In this document: positions 11,100 through 22,639 of the stretch, one piece after another
Layout of the letters: every line of letters starts with the position of its first letter
Numbering within the stretch: the first letter of the stretch is position 1
Source of the DNA: Cunninghamia lanceolata
Taxonomy: Eukaryota > Streptophyta > Pinopsida > Cupressales > Cupressaceae
NCBI GenBank assembly: GCA_027924645.1
Contig: BSBN01000888.1
Location: forward strand, 16,313,001-16,377,000
Reading direction: 5' to 3'
Length of the DNA: 64,000 nt
Made by a program: the position numbers and the translations under genes
The notes under the pieces: generated by a model
Told to the model about the DNA's origin: nothing
Databases searched by the model: none
The model's input: the letters and a program-made list of their open reading frames with translations, nothing else

Positions 11100-12906
11100 A
11101 TTCTTGTGTGTAGGAAATGGATCCTGATAAATTCTCATATTTGTATTTTGGGGTTCTATGGGAGCTTGATTTTGTCTTGTATCTTTGTTATCCAGTGTGA
11201 CCTCCTATGGGTTTAAGAACATTTCTATAAATAAATGTTGTTGGTTTAAGAACTATACTATGCTCCCTTGTTTTATAAAAAGAACAAAAATGGTTGAACT
11301 CATAAGGGGGTCTCTCATATCTTCCATCGTTCCCGTTCCCATTTCCCTTGTGGTTCCAGCTTTGGTAGTTGTCTCGAGGATAATAACCATTGTTTCCAGG
11401 TCGATCTATGGCATTTACATTAGGAGGATAATAATATCTCCCATTGTAATAATCTATTATCCTTTTGACTGGGGGTTGATCTATCACCCCGTCTGTAGTT
11501 GCCCTCCTATTGTTTTTGAGGATTTTAATGATAGAGGCATTGTTTCCTATGTCTTCCTTTGTAAGCTTTTTATTTGAACCATAGACTTTTCAACCACTGT
11601 TAATGGCAGCTTGATTAATTCTTAAAGAAATTTCCAATGCTTCTTCATAGGATTTATATGGTAGTTTCTGGACATCTTCTCTCATGTCTTTGTTAAAGGC
11701 ATGCAAGAAGAGGTCACATAGTTCTCGGTGGTCCATGTTTGGAGCACTGGTTGAAGAATAGAGCACTTGCCTCCATCAGGTGACAAAATGTGCTACATAT
11801 TCATTCGGTTCTTGTTTCATTGTAAGGAATTCTCTAATTTTGGTTTTCACGAGTTTGTTCATGTCCAATGCCATGACAAACTCTCCGATTAGTTGTTTGA
11901 ATGAATGGATCGAAGCTTTTGGGAGATGATAATACCAATCCAAGGTGATGCCTTCAAGCATTTTTGGGAAAAAATTTGTGACAACCCCATCCCAAGGAAG
12001 GAGTTCTCTTATGGCCATAGTGTAGGCTTTGATGTACAAATTTGGATCTCCTTCTCCTTTGAACTTTGAGAGATCTGGTAATGGCTGAGGTAGTTGCACA
12101 TTTCTTATGTTTTGGTCTAGAGGATCTTTCAAATATTTGAGATACATTCCCAAGAAAGCACTCTCAGATTATGGGATCATTAATAATAACCCTGTGGGTG
12201 GGTTTTGGTAACCCATTGTTGGATTCACTAGATTGCTCTAAATAGGAGGGTTCCCATTTAGACAAGTGTCATTACTAGCATGTCACAAATAGTAATTGAG
12301 GTAGGGGGGATTTTGAGATACCCCTTGGTCCTATTCATGAGACTTTGGTCTCCTCTCTGGAGCAACTTGTTCTGCTTCTAGGATCCTGATTCTTTGCACT
12401 AAAGTTGCAATTAAATATATAGGAGTTGCATCTCTAGGGGTTTCTTCATTTCTACGATGTTCTCTTCGACTAGTTTCATAGTGATGGGTTTCCTCTAGTG
12501 TGGCAGTTTCTTTTTCTTCTTCTTGTAAGGCAATCCTTAATGCCTCTTGAGCATCTTTGGTTTCTTCTAGATATTTTTCCAATCTTCTAACCTCTTCATC
12601 AAGGTGGGTATTCAATGTACTTGTGGAAGGTTGTTTTGGTCAATTTAATTCTAACATCACCCTCCTTGCTTTATGTGGCACATTGGGTATGACCATATTG
12701 TTCTCCCAAGTTGGGTTGTTGAATGATAGAGAGTGCCTAGATTCCCTTTGATCTTGGTTGTAGTTAGAGTCTTCATAGTCATAACAATTGGTAACAGGTG
12801 CATCAAGATGAGGTGGAACATACCTATCAAAGGAAGGGGTTTCATGTTTAGTTGAAGGACTGTTCCCCTAGTTCAAGTCTGGTTCTGTCATATTCGGGGG
12901 TGCCAT
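11100..12906 (-). pseudogene. E1 gag remnant
   Basis: The likely start is the minus-strand ATG at 12906 (MAPPNMTEPDLN). It continues through a charged coiled-coil-like stretch (EEVRRLEKYLEETKDAQEAL, near 12560-12600) and a retrotransposon Gag core (12153-11776: PLPDLSKFKGEGDPNLYI, then LLPWDGVVTNFFPKMLEG and LDWYYHLP). A Tyr/Asn/Gly/Arg-rich part (11487-11188) follows, with a degenerate knuckle HFCSFYKTREHS. The order and the FKGEGDP...W...LP pattern are typical of Ty3/gypsy Gag. At least five stops interrupt it. Confidence 0.85.
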
Positions 12907-13052
12907 AGACACCACAGAATAAATGGAATGGATGATGGCACAGATGATGGAAGTTGAAGCAGCTATGAAAAGTAAAGAAAGAAATGCTTGAAGTTTTTAA
13001 TGAGATCCAAATAATGGGAATGTGAATAACACAAACAAAAGTTTTTGCTCTT

Positions 13053-13068
13053 CACATTAGGTTCACCA
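13053..13068 (-). other. E1 primer-binding site
   Basis: The minus strand reads TGGTGAACCTAATGTG a few bases from the 5' LTR. E2 and E3 have TGGTGAACCCATGTTA and TGGTGAGCTCAATGTA at the same place. The cognate tRNA is not determined. Confidence 0.65.
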
Positions 13069-14001
13069 AAATATGTACGCTCAAAATCATGACTCTGATT
13101 ACTTGAGGACTGTCAGGTTGGATTTTGACACGCACACAGACCCTTCCCTCCTTGCCATGGGGTGATCTGCCATGTCAATCTCTCTCATGTGGAATTAGCC
13201 AGTTGAGAGGAGGCAAGACATAGTGGGGGTCTAGCTCGTTGGAGAGATGGACTTCGTGGAGAGGGGTTAGCAAGTTCTGTGGCCTTTGTTCTTGTGCATT
13301 TTGTTGTATGTCTGGTTCAATTGTTGTTATAGTTGAAATAACCTTATGACCCAAAGGGTCACTGGTTTCTCTTCTTCTATTTGGATTCCTTAAATTCCAC
13401 CTTTATGTGGGTAAATAGTTGTTTTCATTGATGGCTTCTTCTATTTCTGTCTCTGAGAAATGCTCTTTGCAGTTGTAATTGCCTAGTTCTTTCCAACAAC
13501 AAGAGGACAAATGGGTCTCCTTGTGGTGGAAAAAATGTTTGTTGTTCTGGTCATGGATGGATCTCCTTGATCTTGTCATGGATAGCCCTTACCCACTCTC
13601 CTCTCACTCCTCAGTACATTCAAGAATTAGGATAGAGGAAGTTGGGTACTTGTAAACTTTGACTAGATCTAGGGTTTTGACGTAGGGTTTGACTTGTGTT
13701 TTAACTTTGTTTGTACCTTGTGATGAAATCAAGGGTTTGTTTGGAATCATTTTGAACTATTATTACCTTGTGATGGAATCAAGGGTTTGAAATTTTATCT
13801 GTCCTAGGGTATCTATATGCATGCAAGCTAAATGATATGCAAAACATCTTTTTGGTATTTTTAAGAGTATTTTGGAAATAAAAGTGCTTCTATTCTATGA
13901 AAAGGAAATATATATGCAATCATAAATGACTTTTCAAATGCAATGTTAATCTATGTATTTTTAGGTTTTTGGTGTTTTCAATGCAATCTAATCTAATGGA
14001 A

Positions 14002-14998
14002 GGGTGAGTGCGAGATCATGATGGGCCAAACAATGGCAATGGAGAAAAAACTTGTTGGATGAAAAAGTGCTAACATTTTGCCTACTATTTAGATTTGGAT
14101 GGAAAGGATGTTAATATTTCTAGCTCAAATATGGATTTCCTCTGAAAATACCTTAGGATTATCTCATATTTAAGCAACTGGGAGTCCCTATACTTGCCAA
14201 GGAAACTTGTAAAACCACCCATTTAGTGTTATCTTGAAATTTTCCACAATTTCATCCTTGAAGTTGACAGACTTTTTTGTAACTAAATTTAATCAAATGA
14301 AAAGGGTTTATAGAGGAAGCTATTAAGATTCTAAAAATATAATATACGCTTTAATAATTTTAATAGGTAATTATTATTAATTTTCTACATGTATTATGTC
14401 TAATTTTCTGATAGATATACATATTGAAAAACATATATAACTTTCAACATATTGATCCTTTTTTAAATCCAAAAGATGTGTCACATTCTAGGATTTATTG
14501 GGTATACATTAAAATGTAAAATTTTTGAGTTTCATATATTTTTTTACCAAGATAGGCTAGCTAGAAAATTAATTTTTAATATTTTAAAAAAGTCACAATA
14601 AAAAATCCATAAGTAATTATTTATTTACGTAAAAAATTCAAAAATATATGCGTCATATCTGCTCATGTGTCCTTTACTTAAATCCAAATCATGGAGTAAA
14701 AGTATTATCATTTCCTCATACTTAGGTTGGCTGGAATGACACCTACTTTTTATGTTTTTCTAAAAATTTTAGTAGCACTTCATTGAAATATCCAAATTTC
14801 ACCAAACTATCTATAATTTTTTTTTTAAGTAGTAGACCATAAACTACATTCAATTTATTATAACTTTTATTGCTACCTTATTTCTAGATTGTGTAGATAA
14901 CTGATTCAATTTTTGACATGAAGTTACTTAAGTCTGCTTTTCACATTTACATTGCCACTTAGGGGTAGTGTTTGGCCCATCATGATCTTGAACTAACC
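14002..14998. mobile_element. TIR-A: 997-bp non-autonomous terminal-inverted-repeat element
   Basis: The left end reads GGGTGAGTGC then GAGATCATGATGGGCCAAAC. The right end, reverse-complemented, reads GGTTAGTTCA then AGATCATGATGGGCCAAACA, giving TIRs of about 30 bp, the inner 19 identical. It is absent from the matching site in the other E1 LTR (5257-5261, TGGAA). Flanks are TGGAA (13997-14001) and TGAAA (14999-15003), i.e. a 5-bp target duplication with one change. The interior is very AT-rich, has no meaningful open frame, and is related to TIR-B at 38049-39203. The superfamily is not recognised: 5-bp duplications do not fit hAT (8), Mutator (9-11), CACTA or Harbinger (3). Confidence 0.88.
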
Positions 14999-15602
14999 TG
15001 AAAAGGGAAAATGCTTCTTCTAACAATGTAAATCTAGAAATATGAAAGTAATTAATCTAACATGCAAGATCTAACTATGCAGGAAAAAGCAATGTGTTAC
15101 TATTTCCAAGAGCAAATGTGAGTATCTAATTATTATGAAAGCAATGAAAGAACCTAAAAGAGATGAAGATTTGTTGACTCCACTACCCTTAGTAATCCTT
15201 GTGTAGGCAACCTTGAATCCTTCTATTGTAGCAAGTGATCCTCTTGACAACAAAATGACCTGAAGAAGAAAAAAGAAGCTTTGATTGAGCACAATCGCAT
15301 AGAATGAAGTAGCGTGACGCTACTTGGTTGAACAATAAACGCAAAAGGCACCTACATGCTATAAGAGCATTTGAATGCTAAGTTGGAGAGCAAAATTGGC
15401 AAGAGCCATGTGCACAATGAATTTGCCTTTGTGGGAGAGCTTTGAAGCTATCCAACAATGAAATCTTTGAAGCTTTGAAGAAATAAAGAAAGAAATGAAG
15501 AAAGAGACTCAAGGGCCTATGAAGAAGATTGAAAAAGCTTGTGAAGATGAGAAGAGTATTCTCCAACTTGTTCAACTTGGAAAATAATGAAGAGGTGAGG
15601 GG

Positions 15603-15610
15603 TATTTATA
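15603..15610 (-). promoter_or_regulatory. TATA-like box in E1 5' LTR
   Basis: TATAAATA on the minus strand, the partner of 5891-5898, in the correct orientation to transcribe gag. Confidence 0.6.
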
Positions 15611-16546
15611 GGTTTGAAGAAGGGATGAGAGGTGGAATTGATTGAGAAGTTAACTCATTTGACTGATGAGTTAACAAGAATAGATTAGGGAGTTAAGAAG
15701 ATTGATTACCCAGTGAACTCGGTGAATTAAAGAGTGATGAAGCAATGATAGCTTATCACTGAAGAGGTAATGGAGGTGAGGGAATGCATGAGATTGATTA
15801 GAGAAATAATTTGAGATCAAATAAAGTTAATTATGCATGTGTGGGTGCATGAAATAGTTAACTCTATATCAAGGATCAAAAATCATGCAAACTGGAAGAA
15901 AAATGGGGGAAAATGAAGCTTTTCTGAGTGAAAAATGTGAGTTTTTCCATGGCTAGAAAAATGGTAGGGTGGCCTGGGGGTGACCATGTGTCACCTGGGG
16001 AGATCTGGATAGAAAGGAGTTTCATAGGAAAAGCATGATGGGAGATGGTAGAAGAGAGAAAAAGGAGGTGTTTTGCCTCCAGAAATAGGTCAATCATGTG
16101 GAAGAATCCAAATCTCCACTTGCATCTACAAGATCTCTAAGGAAGATCTAAAAATAATAGGGGGAGATTTGGATTGGTTGGTTGAAAACAAAAACTATCA
16201 GTGGGAGATGGATTGAGTGACCTCTAAAAGGCTTCTATGAGGTGCACAAGACAAAATACAAAGGGGAAAGGTGAAAACTCACCTACAAGACACTCACAAG
16301 GCTTAAGATCAAGGTCAAAAGCTAGAAAATGCAAGTTGACAAGTGTCACAACAAGTGTCAAAAAGTGTCACAAATGGGGAGAGAAGGAAATCGACAATGA
16401 AGAAACAACACAAGACAAGAAGAGAGGACACGTCATCAAGACGCCTACTACTTAAAGTACATTATTTCATACTTACATGTACGTGACAAGGATTTGAATC
16501 ATCATAGGGGTCCTCGTGGTGGCAGTGTGTTATTTTTGTGCTTACA

Positions 16547-17556
16547 AGTACCATAGCCCAATTCTTGTCCTTGACTTCAGATTGTTCATTCTTAGGATCA
16601 TCTTTGTTTTGTTCAATATTTGGATCAATGTCTTCCTGTTGAACTTCTCTAATATAATTATTCAATATCCTCTTAGGTGGTGGGAGAAGTAAATTATTTT
16701 GAGTGATCTCAACATTCATCATTGAGGGATTTAATGTGAGAGACTTCTCCTCATCAACTAGTGCTACATCCTTAATGATGTCCCAATGATTTGAATATTC
16801 AATCAAAGGAGGGAGATTAAAGGTCTTGTCTTCCTTAGTGATATCCAAGGTGTGTGAACAATCAACTTAAGGAAGGAGGTTGGTGGGATGATCCATAGAG
16901 GTTTCGTGCATTATAATAGAGTTTTTATTGTTGTTAGATGAAAGCTCATCATCCAACCATGGAATGTTCTTTGTTGAAGGGAGTTCTTCATTCACTAATT
17001 CTTCCTCTTGGCTAGGGAGAGCATTGCCATGGAAAAATGGTAATGGCTCTTCATTTTCTAATGCTTCATCTTGGCCAGAGTGAGCATTAGAATGAAGATT
17101 TGGTGGTATGATGTTAAGAGATGTGTCAAGGAAATTATCCTCTTGCATCAAAGTGTCCCCATGAGGAGGAACAACCTTGGGAGAGGGATCATAAGGTAAA
17201 CTAAAGTTATCACCACATGTTTTAGCAATAGGTTCCGTAGTGGAATTTTCCATAAACTCATCAAAGGATTCATCTAACATTTTGAGGTAATCACTAGTAT
17301 ATATACTATTGATCATGAATTTAGTGAGATCATATAATATCAAAGGATATATTCCCATGAGATTTGTGAAGCTATCAAAATTAGATATATAAAAAATGAT
17401 TTCATATGTGGAGCACATGGAGAGATCAACATCATGTATGTATGCTATTTCTTCTAGAACTTCATGATGTTTATCAGTGAATTTAGGGAAATGATCGATG
17501 TCTATGATGTATGCAAACAAGGATTCCAAAGAAGTAGCCATGATGTATGCTTTCAA
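16547..17556 (-). pseudogene. E2 5' ORF, unrecognised, interrupted by E1
   Basis: An open minus-strand frame of 229 codons (17556-16867) starts MKAYIMATSLESLFAYIIDID. After a single TAA it continues in the same frame (VDCSHTLDITKEDKTF...) to the E1 junction at 16547. The middle part contains PYDPSPKVVPPHGDTLMQED and two acidic repeats with NALPSQEEELVNEELPS; the end contains about two copies of a 'DI(T/I)K(E/D)...LPPL' unit. The E3 ORF at 27175-28222 shares DPSPK-PP and the same unit, there expanded. I recognise no domain. It sits where gag or an extra 5' ORF would be. Its length in an intact element is unknown. Confidence 0.65.
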
Positions 17557-17679
17557 ATCAATTCAAGATTAGATTTTAAAAGATTTCAAAAGTATGCCAA
17601 AGACAAGTGTAACACTATATGCAAAAATGACCTAAAATGCTTGATTTTATTGTACTTTTTTAATGAAAATATATGAAAG

Positions 17680-18365
17680 CAAAGGTGTTGTAAGGAAATT
17701 GATCAGGGGAAGAAAATTATATGTCTAATATCAGTCTAATACAGAAATAATATCATTCACAACACACTCCTGATGCAAATATAAGATGATGACAAGTCAA
17801 AATATACTGAAAATGCACTAAAATATGCATTTTTTTCACCAAATCTCATGCAAAAGAGCATTAAAAGGGTTATGTGAGGAAAAAAGTGATGGAAAAATTT
17901 TATATCAGTAATAAGAGCCACCTAATGCCAAAATATCCATCACGACATACTTATAGTGCCACTCAAGGTCAAACCCTAGTGAAAATATAGCAAAAAAAGA
18001 CAAATTTTCATGATTTCTCAATTCCAAGACCTAGCAAAAGGGGTGTTGTAAAGAATTTTAGGATGTGTAGAAAATAATAGCAATGATATCAATCACCTCA
18101 ATCCATAAAATTTTTCACAACACGCTTGGAGTGCAAACTAGGCCAAACCCTATGGCAAAAATAGCAAAAATGTGTAATTTTTCACCAAGTTTTCAATACA
18201 TGAGGCCAATAACAAGGTGTTGTAAAGAATTTTAGGAGAGGCAGAAGATAATACCCCTGATATAAACCAATTAGTGCAAAAATATTTTTTGCAACATGCC
18301 TATAGTGTAAATTTAGAGAGTCGATAAGGCCAAATCTAGTGAAAATCAATGTTTTTCAAGCCCTA
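17680..18365. repeat. Tandem repeat, unit about 170-187 bp, about four units, in E2 leader
   Basis: Units start near 17680, 17867, 18036 and 18210 with AAAGG(G)GTGTTGTAAAGAATT-like sequence, then pass through 'ATATCAAT...TTTTTCACAACA', 'GCCAAACCCTA' and 'TTTTTCACCAA'. The last two units are the most alike. The array lies between the 5' LTR and the ORF and is non-coding. Confidence 0.75.
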
Positions 18366-18960
18366 GGTTTGAGATCTTGATCTAAAAAGCTATATGAATG
18401 TTTTAAAAGTTGATATATGATGAAAATTAAATTATCTCATATCTTAAAATAATTTTCATGCTCCAACATACAAAATGCAAGTGCAAATCTAATGAAAAAT
18501 CAATGAAAATGCTATTTTTTGTTGAAATTTTCTATTCAAAAATGCAAATTTGTTATAAAATGAAAAAATACAGAAAAATAAAAATTTGAATGAGCTTCTA
18601 AAATGAGTAGAAAAATATGAAAAAAGATTTTGCCTATAAAGCCTAGATTTTGGAATTACTGGGTTATATGCAAAATTCACAATTTTCAACAAAACCCTAG
18701 TAATTTTATGATGAAAATGTAATGCAAACTAATGAATTTTTGTAATTATTTGTAATTTAAATCAAATCTAATGCAAAAATCATAAATTTGATGAAATTCA
18801 AATTAATTAATGCAACATGCAAAACCCTACCATGCAATTTTTTTCTAATTTTTCAATTTTTTTGTAAGTTTTCCAATGCAATAAGATGAATGGCTATATG
18901 AATGAATGAAATCACTGAAAATCTGAAGAACAACACTTAGCAAGGTACAAATAAGTCCAA
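18366..18960 (-). other. E2 leader, non-coding
   Basis: Strongly AT-rich sequence between the tandem array and the primer-binding site. No usable frame or clear motif seen. Confidence 0.4.
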
Positions 18961-18976
18961 TAACATGGGTTCACCA
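18961..18976 (-). other. E2 primer-binding site
   Basis: TGGTGAACCCATGTTA on the minus strand, three bases from the LTR start at 18980. Confidence 0.65.
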
Positions 18977-18979
18977 AAA

Positions 18980-20199
18980 TGTAAAGGGTAAAATTTGGAT
19001 GTTTGGTATTTGATAGTTTTGTGTATGTATCCTCATTTCACCCTTTCATTCAAGGACCTAGGGTCAAGTTGCAATGTACTATCATACCCTAGGTCACTAT
19101 GAGATGTAGGAAAACTTAGATTTTTATGATTTTATTGCCAATTATCTTCACTTATGCTCAATTATACCTTAAACCCTAATTATGTAAACACGATAGTAAA
19201 TGGATGAATATAAAAAAATGTTGCTATAGAAAGATGTAAAATGACAAATAACTATGCACTTGTTTTCAAGGTTTCAAAGTGGAATAGATGGGGACTAAAG
19301 AGCGAGTGCCCAAGTCAAATGCCCTACTTTTTGTTGGGATCTTTAAACAAGATCTACAACCTATTCCTGTTGTACCGAAGGTTTTCCCGTCATGGAATTT
19401 TAAGGACTAATGAGTAGGCACCCTAGTCCAAGGAACCATTTTCTTCTCTAATCTACAATTTTGACACTCTGTTGTACCCTACTGCAACTTCATTTTGTCT
19501 GTAGCTTCCACCTATAACCTACAATCATGAAAACCTTGGTAGGGGGTTGTGGTGTTCAGAAGCTTGCTTTAGTCAAGCCCCAGAGAGACATTCAAGTCTT
19601 CTGAACACTGTTGTTAGATAAAGTGCATGCCCTTGTGAGGTAGAGGCAAAAACCAAATGATAAATGCTCAAAAACATAAATGATGTCACCTTTTATTGAA
19701 GATCTCATGGGAGGAAGAAGCTCTTCATGCCATGAGGAGATGATTTCTCAAATATGCAAATACAAACACATAGACAACACAAATCTTCTCATGCAACACA
19801 ATGAAAGCCTTGAACCACCTTTAGAACACAATAGCTTGCTAGTAATCAGGTAGTAATGCTCTAGTTTACAAATGAATGCCTAAACATGCTTTTATATGCA
19901 ACTACAAACACTCCCACCTAGAATTTCATAATTCAAACTTACAGCATCAGCATAGGACCCAAAATTTGGGACTGACCCAAAATAGGACCGGACTAGGGCA
20001 TGGACACCCAAGTCTTCCCCACCTATTTTGGGTAGGTTTAGGTTCAAGGGGTCCCCCTAGATCCCATTTGACATGATACCTAGGGTTCATTCCATCAAGA
20101 TGTTGAAATATGATGTAAGATGTCCTAAATGTAGCTAAGAGACCCGAGAGCTAAACTTATGAGGGAAAAGCCCCTAAGGGGACATTTTATGATGTTACA
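18980..20199 (-). repeat. E2 5' LTR (putative, 1.2 kb)
   Basis: Begins TGTAAAGGG and ends GATGTTACA, so the outer five bases form the inverted repeat TGTAA/TTACA. No second copy is visible in the window, so boundaries rest on the primer-binding site and the E3 LTR homology that resumes after 20199. Confidence 0.6.
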
Positions 20200-20849
20200 G
20201 TTGGATAGGGGCTTTCCTTGGTCAAACCCCATGTTGGTGTTCCCACCTACAGAAAAATAATGATGATAATGATAAAGAGTGTGTGTTCATGATGAATAGA
20301 GGCAAATCAATTGATAAAGACTATAATAAACAAGTACCATAAAATAGAGTTACCATAAGTGTGTAACCCTTGTTGGATTGATGTCACAATATGAATCACC
20401 CACAAGGATTTATATAGGAGAAGGTAGAAGCTTCCTTAAAGACTTGCAAGGGTTAGTGCATACAACAATAGTCTTTATAAATAGAGAGCTTGTAGAGAGA
20501 GAGAGAGAGAAGTCAGCTTATCTAAATGAGGGAAAGAGGGTTGTTTATATAAATGAATCCCAAGTACTTTTTGAGGGCTTGTTTTGGTTAAGGATGATAG
20601 GGTGCATCACTCAAGGCAAAAAGGCTAAAATTTAAATAAAATCTTTTGGAGCAAATTGACAAGACATTAGCACCCAATGCTAGTGTCTTGGTGAAATTTT
20701 CTCTTGAAATGCTAGTTGTCAAGGGACTTCACCCTATTTCTTAGAAAAGTGGTGAAATATGCACATATCAAGAAGAGACAAGCATACAAGCTAAAACAAG
20801 TACCAAACCTAGTGTGAAATTGTACACAATGACAATTTTTGACACTACA
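20200..20849 (-). repeat. E3 3' LTR, proximal part
   Basis: Matches 29004-29683, including AATGATGATAATGATA, the stretch TTGATAAAGAC and the end TTTTTGACACTACA. It has an (AG)n run near 20494-20510 that is twice as long in the partner. A TATA-like TATATAAA on the minus strand lies at 20409-20416. Confidence 0.8.
20409..20416 (-). promoter_or_regulatory. TATA-like box in E3 3' LTR
   Basis: TATATAAA on the minus strand; the homologous site in the other LTR (near 29205) is mutated. Confidence 0.4.
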
Positions 20850-20862
20850 TTTAGCCCCCACT
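20850..20862 (-). other. E3 polypurine tract
   Basis: The minus strand reads AGTGGGGGCTAAA directly inside the 3' LTR, which fixes element orientation. Confidence 0.6.
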
Positions 20863-21061
20863 TTAGCATGGGTATGAAATTTTGTTCATATGCACACTGA
20901 AGTATAGAGAAGCCAAATTTATTCACTAAAATGTTGAAGATGTAGAATGTCACCAATTTGAAATATGTGATAGCCCCCAAGCATAAGATTCTATAAATCT
21001 ACAATGCTTAGATAAAGTGGTTACACATACAAGATGCATAGCATAGATCACACATACACAC

Positions 21062-21171
21062 AAAGCATAAATGAAGCATACATGGAGCATAAATGAAGCA
21101 TACATGGAGCATACACGAAGCATACATAGAACATACATGAAGCATACATAGAACATACATGAAGCATACAT
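21062..21171. repeat. 11-bp minisatellite, ten units
   Basis: Ten consecutive units of consensus GAAGCATACAT, alternating between GAAGCATACAT and GGAGCATAAAT or AGAACATACAT, so a 22-bp higher-order period is visible. It lies just inside the 3' LTR of E3. The cysteine- and tyrosine-rich minus-strand frames here are a by-product of the repeat. Confidence 0.9.
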
Positions 21172-21489
21172 ATAACAACAAAGTTGGCAAACCATATGAT
21201 CTAATATAGAAAAAACACAACTGAACAAAAAAAATTGAGTCAACAAGGTAAAGAGACCTTTGTATGAAAGGTTGTCTCAATACCATGCATTATCCCTGAA
21301 AATACAATAAAAACAAAGAAAACCAACAAAACAAAGGAATTATTAGGAGGAGAAAAGAATACAATGAGTCAATTGATTTCTTCAAGGGGCAATGCATACA
21401 AACAGACATGGAAGCAATCAATACAAACGTAGAATAATACATGACTTAGGCACTAGCTTTTTTTTGTCACTAGGGGTCATGCAAATTAC

Positions 21490-21850
21490 AATACCCTCAT
21501 GGATCATGGGCTAGCAAGTTGTGTTATGCTAAGTGACCATGGGTATAAGGAGGTAGGTCGTATGAAGTATGCAGGCTAGCAAGATGTATTATGCTAGGTG
21601 GCTCATAGACTACAAATGCCTTAGGGAGAATAAAAATAAGCAATGCCTCAGGAAGTGTAAAAGTAAAGAATTCCTTAGGGAGTGTAAAAATAAATCTAAC
21701 ACCTTAGGGAGCGCAAAAATGAGCAAAACCTTAGGGAGAATATTAAACACCGACACCAATAGCGGGTGAATTCTTTAGGGAGCATTAAAATGAACAACAC
21801 CATAGGGGATGACTTAATACACAACACCTCAGGGGGTAAAAATAAGGAAA
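21490..21850. repeat. Degenerate 25-35-bp repeats around CCTTAGGGAG
   Basis: At least seven spaced copies of CCTTAGGGAG or close variants, each followed by an A-rich (T)AAAAATA(A/G) tail, lie between 21610 and 21850. Two copies of GGCTAGCAAG(A/T)TGT(A/G)TTATGCTA precede them about 63 bp apart. Non-coding in both directions. Confidence 0.7.
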
Positions 21851-22639
21851 GGTGCATGAATGGATGCACATGTGAGTAGAATATATGCCCCCCTTACAAT
21901 AATTGCATAAAGCAATGTATGCAATTGATTTTAAGGTAAGTGAGAGGGGGTAGAAAAAAAGAGTGTCTACAAGAAGGATGTCTACTTGTAGAACAGGTTG
22001 TCATTACACCTCTAAAATAGGAGTGAGGACAATGATCATGTTTCTTGCATAAAAGGAATGTTGGAGTCTATTGCAATGTGATAACAAAGGTGGCTCGATG
22101 CCGTAATAAATGAGACTCAATCATAATTATTTAGAGAAAAGAATGTTTATTATGCAAAATGAACATGATAGGGGTGATCCTCACTGTCGCTCAATATTTG
22201 AAGAAAGAACAGGTGCTATAGCAAAAGGGAAAATGCGAGCACACATGTCACAAAGGTGTTGAATTTTGTTATGCAAGGCTTGACATTCAATATTGGAATC
22301 ACCAAGTGTTCGATGATATGCACAAAAAGGAAGTGTTGATTGATTGTTTTGTGGAAAAATTTTTCATTTTAGATGACAAAGAGTGATCAAGTAGACCTCG
22401 AGTAGACTCAGCAAAATACACTATTGCTGAGTTAGAAGAGAAGAAGTAGGTGGAGTAGGAAGCAAACCTTTCTGTTATGGAGAGAAGTTTGATTTCTAAA
22501 AAAAGGAAACAAAGAGACCTTAGACAATGGTGAAGGGTATGTAGATATAGGATAAGGCCATAAACCTAAACCTCCTTTAGAAAAGTGCAGTGTAAAATTC
22601 ACAAGAACCTTAACTCCTTGTTCCATGAACCCTAAACCA
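21851..22639 (-). other. E3 interior, non-coding
   Basis: No recognisable product in any frame. Presumably where pol once lay; nothing diagnostic remains. Confidence 0.35.

Larger units (their letters stand above)
1..16546 (-). mobile_element. E1: Ty3/gypsy-like LTR retrotransposon, internally deleted, left end outside window
   Basis: The segment made of 1-133 plus 4922-6836 is repeated at about 13516-16546. The two copies flank an internal region (6837-13073) with minus-strand gag and retropepsin remnants, so they are read as the 3' (left) and 5' (right) LTRs of a minus-strand element. A purine-rich tract on the minus strand directly follows the left LTR, and a primer-binding-site-like TGGTGAACC directly precedes the right LTR. 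The first ~440 bp of the left LTR are beyond the window. Two later insertions interrupt it: a copia element (134-4916) and TIR-A (14002-14998). Pol is almost absent, so the copy is non-autonomous. The right flank begins AGTAC; the matching target duplication cannot be checked. Confidence 0.85.
13074..16546 (-). repeat. E1 5' LTR (contains TIR-A)
   Basis: Begins TGTACGCTC and ends GCTTACA. Without the 997-bp insertion and its target duplication it is about 2.47 kb. The start could be two bases earlier (TATGTACG) if the terminal TG has decayed. It carries a minus-strand TATAAATA at 15603-15610. The right end abuts E2 sequence at 16547. Confidence 0.85.
16547..20199 (-). mobile_element. E2: LTR retrotransposon, 5' part only (rest beyond E1, outside window)
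   Basis: From the right: a putative 5' LTR (18980-20199, TGTAA...TTACA), a primer-binding site (18961-18976), a ~700-bp tandem-repeat leader, and an unrecognised ORF that is cut at 16547 by the insertion of E1. Its own 3' part and 3' LTR would lie left of E1, beyond the window. The LTR boundary at 20199 is inferred from TG...CA ends, the adjacent primer-binding site and the resumption of E3 LTR homology at about 20200, not from a second LTR copy. Confidence 0.65.

Noticed and set aside
5666..15575. A ~65-residue minus-strand frame (MTKLENTLLIFTSFF... and MNKLENTLLIFTSFF...) present in both E1 LTRs just downstream of the TATA-like box
   Set aside because: Both LTRs derive from one template, so similarity is not evidence of selection; the peptide is low-complexity Phe/Leu/Ser.
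17680..18365. Regular repeats considered as a CRISPR array
   Set aside because: Units of ~175 bp diverge throughout, with no short constant repeat and variable spacers; context is a plant retrotransposon.
20950..21286. Cys/Tyr/Met-rich minus-strand frames of 92-98 codons
   Set aside because: They are translations of the 11-bp minisatellite.
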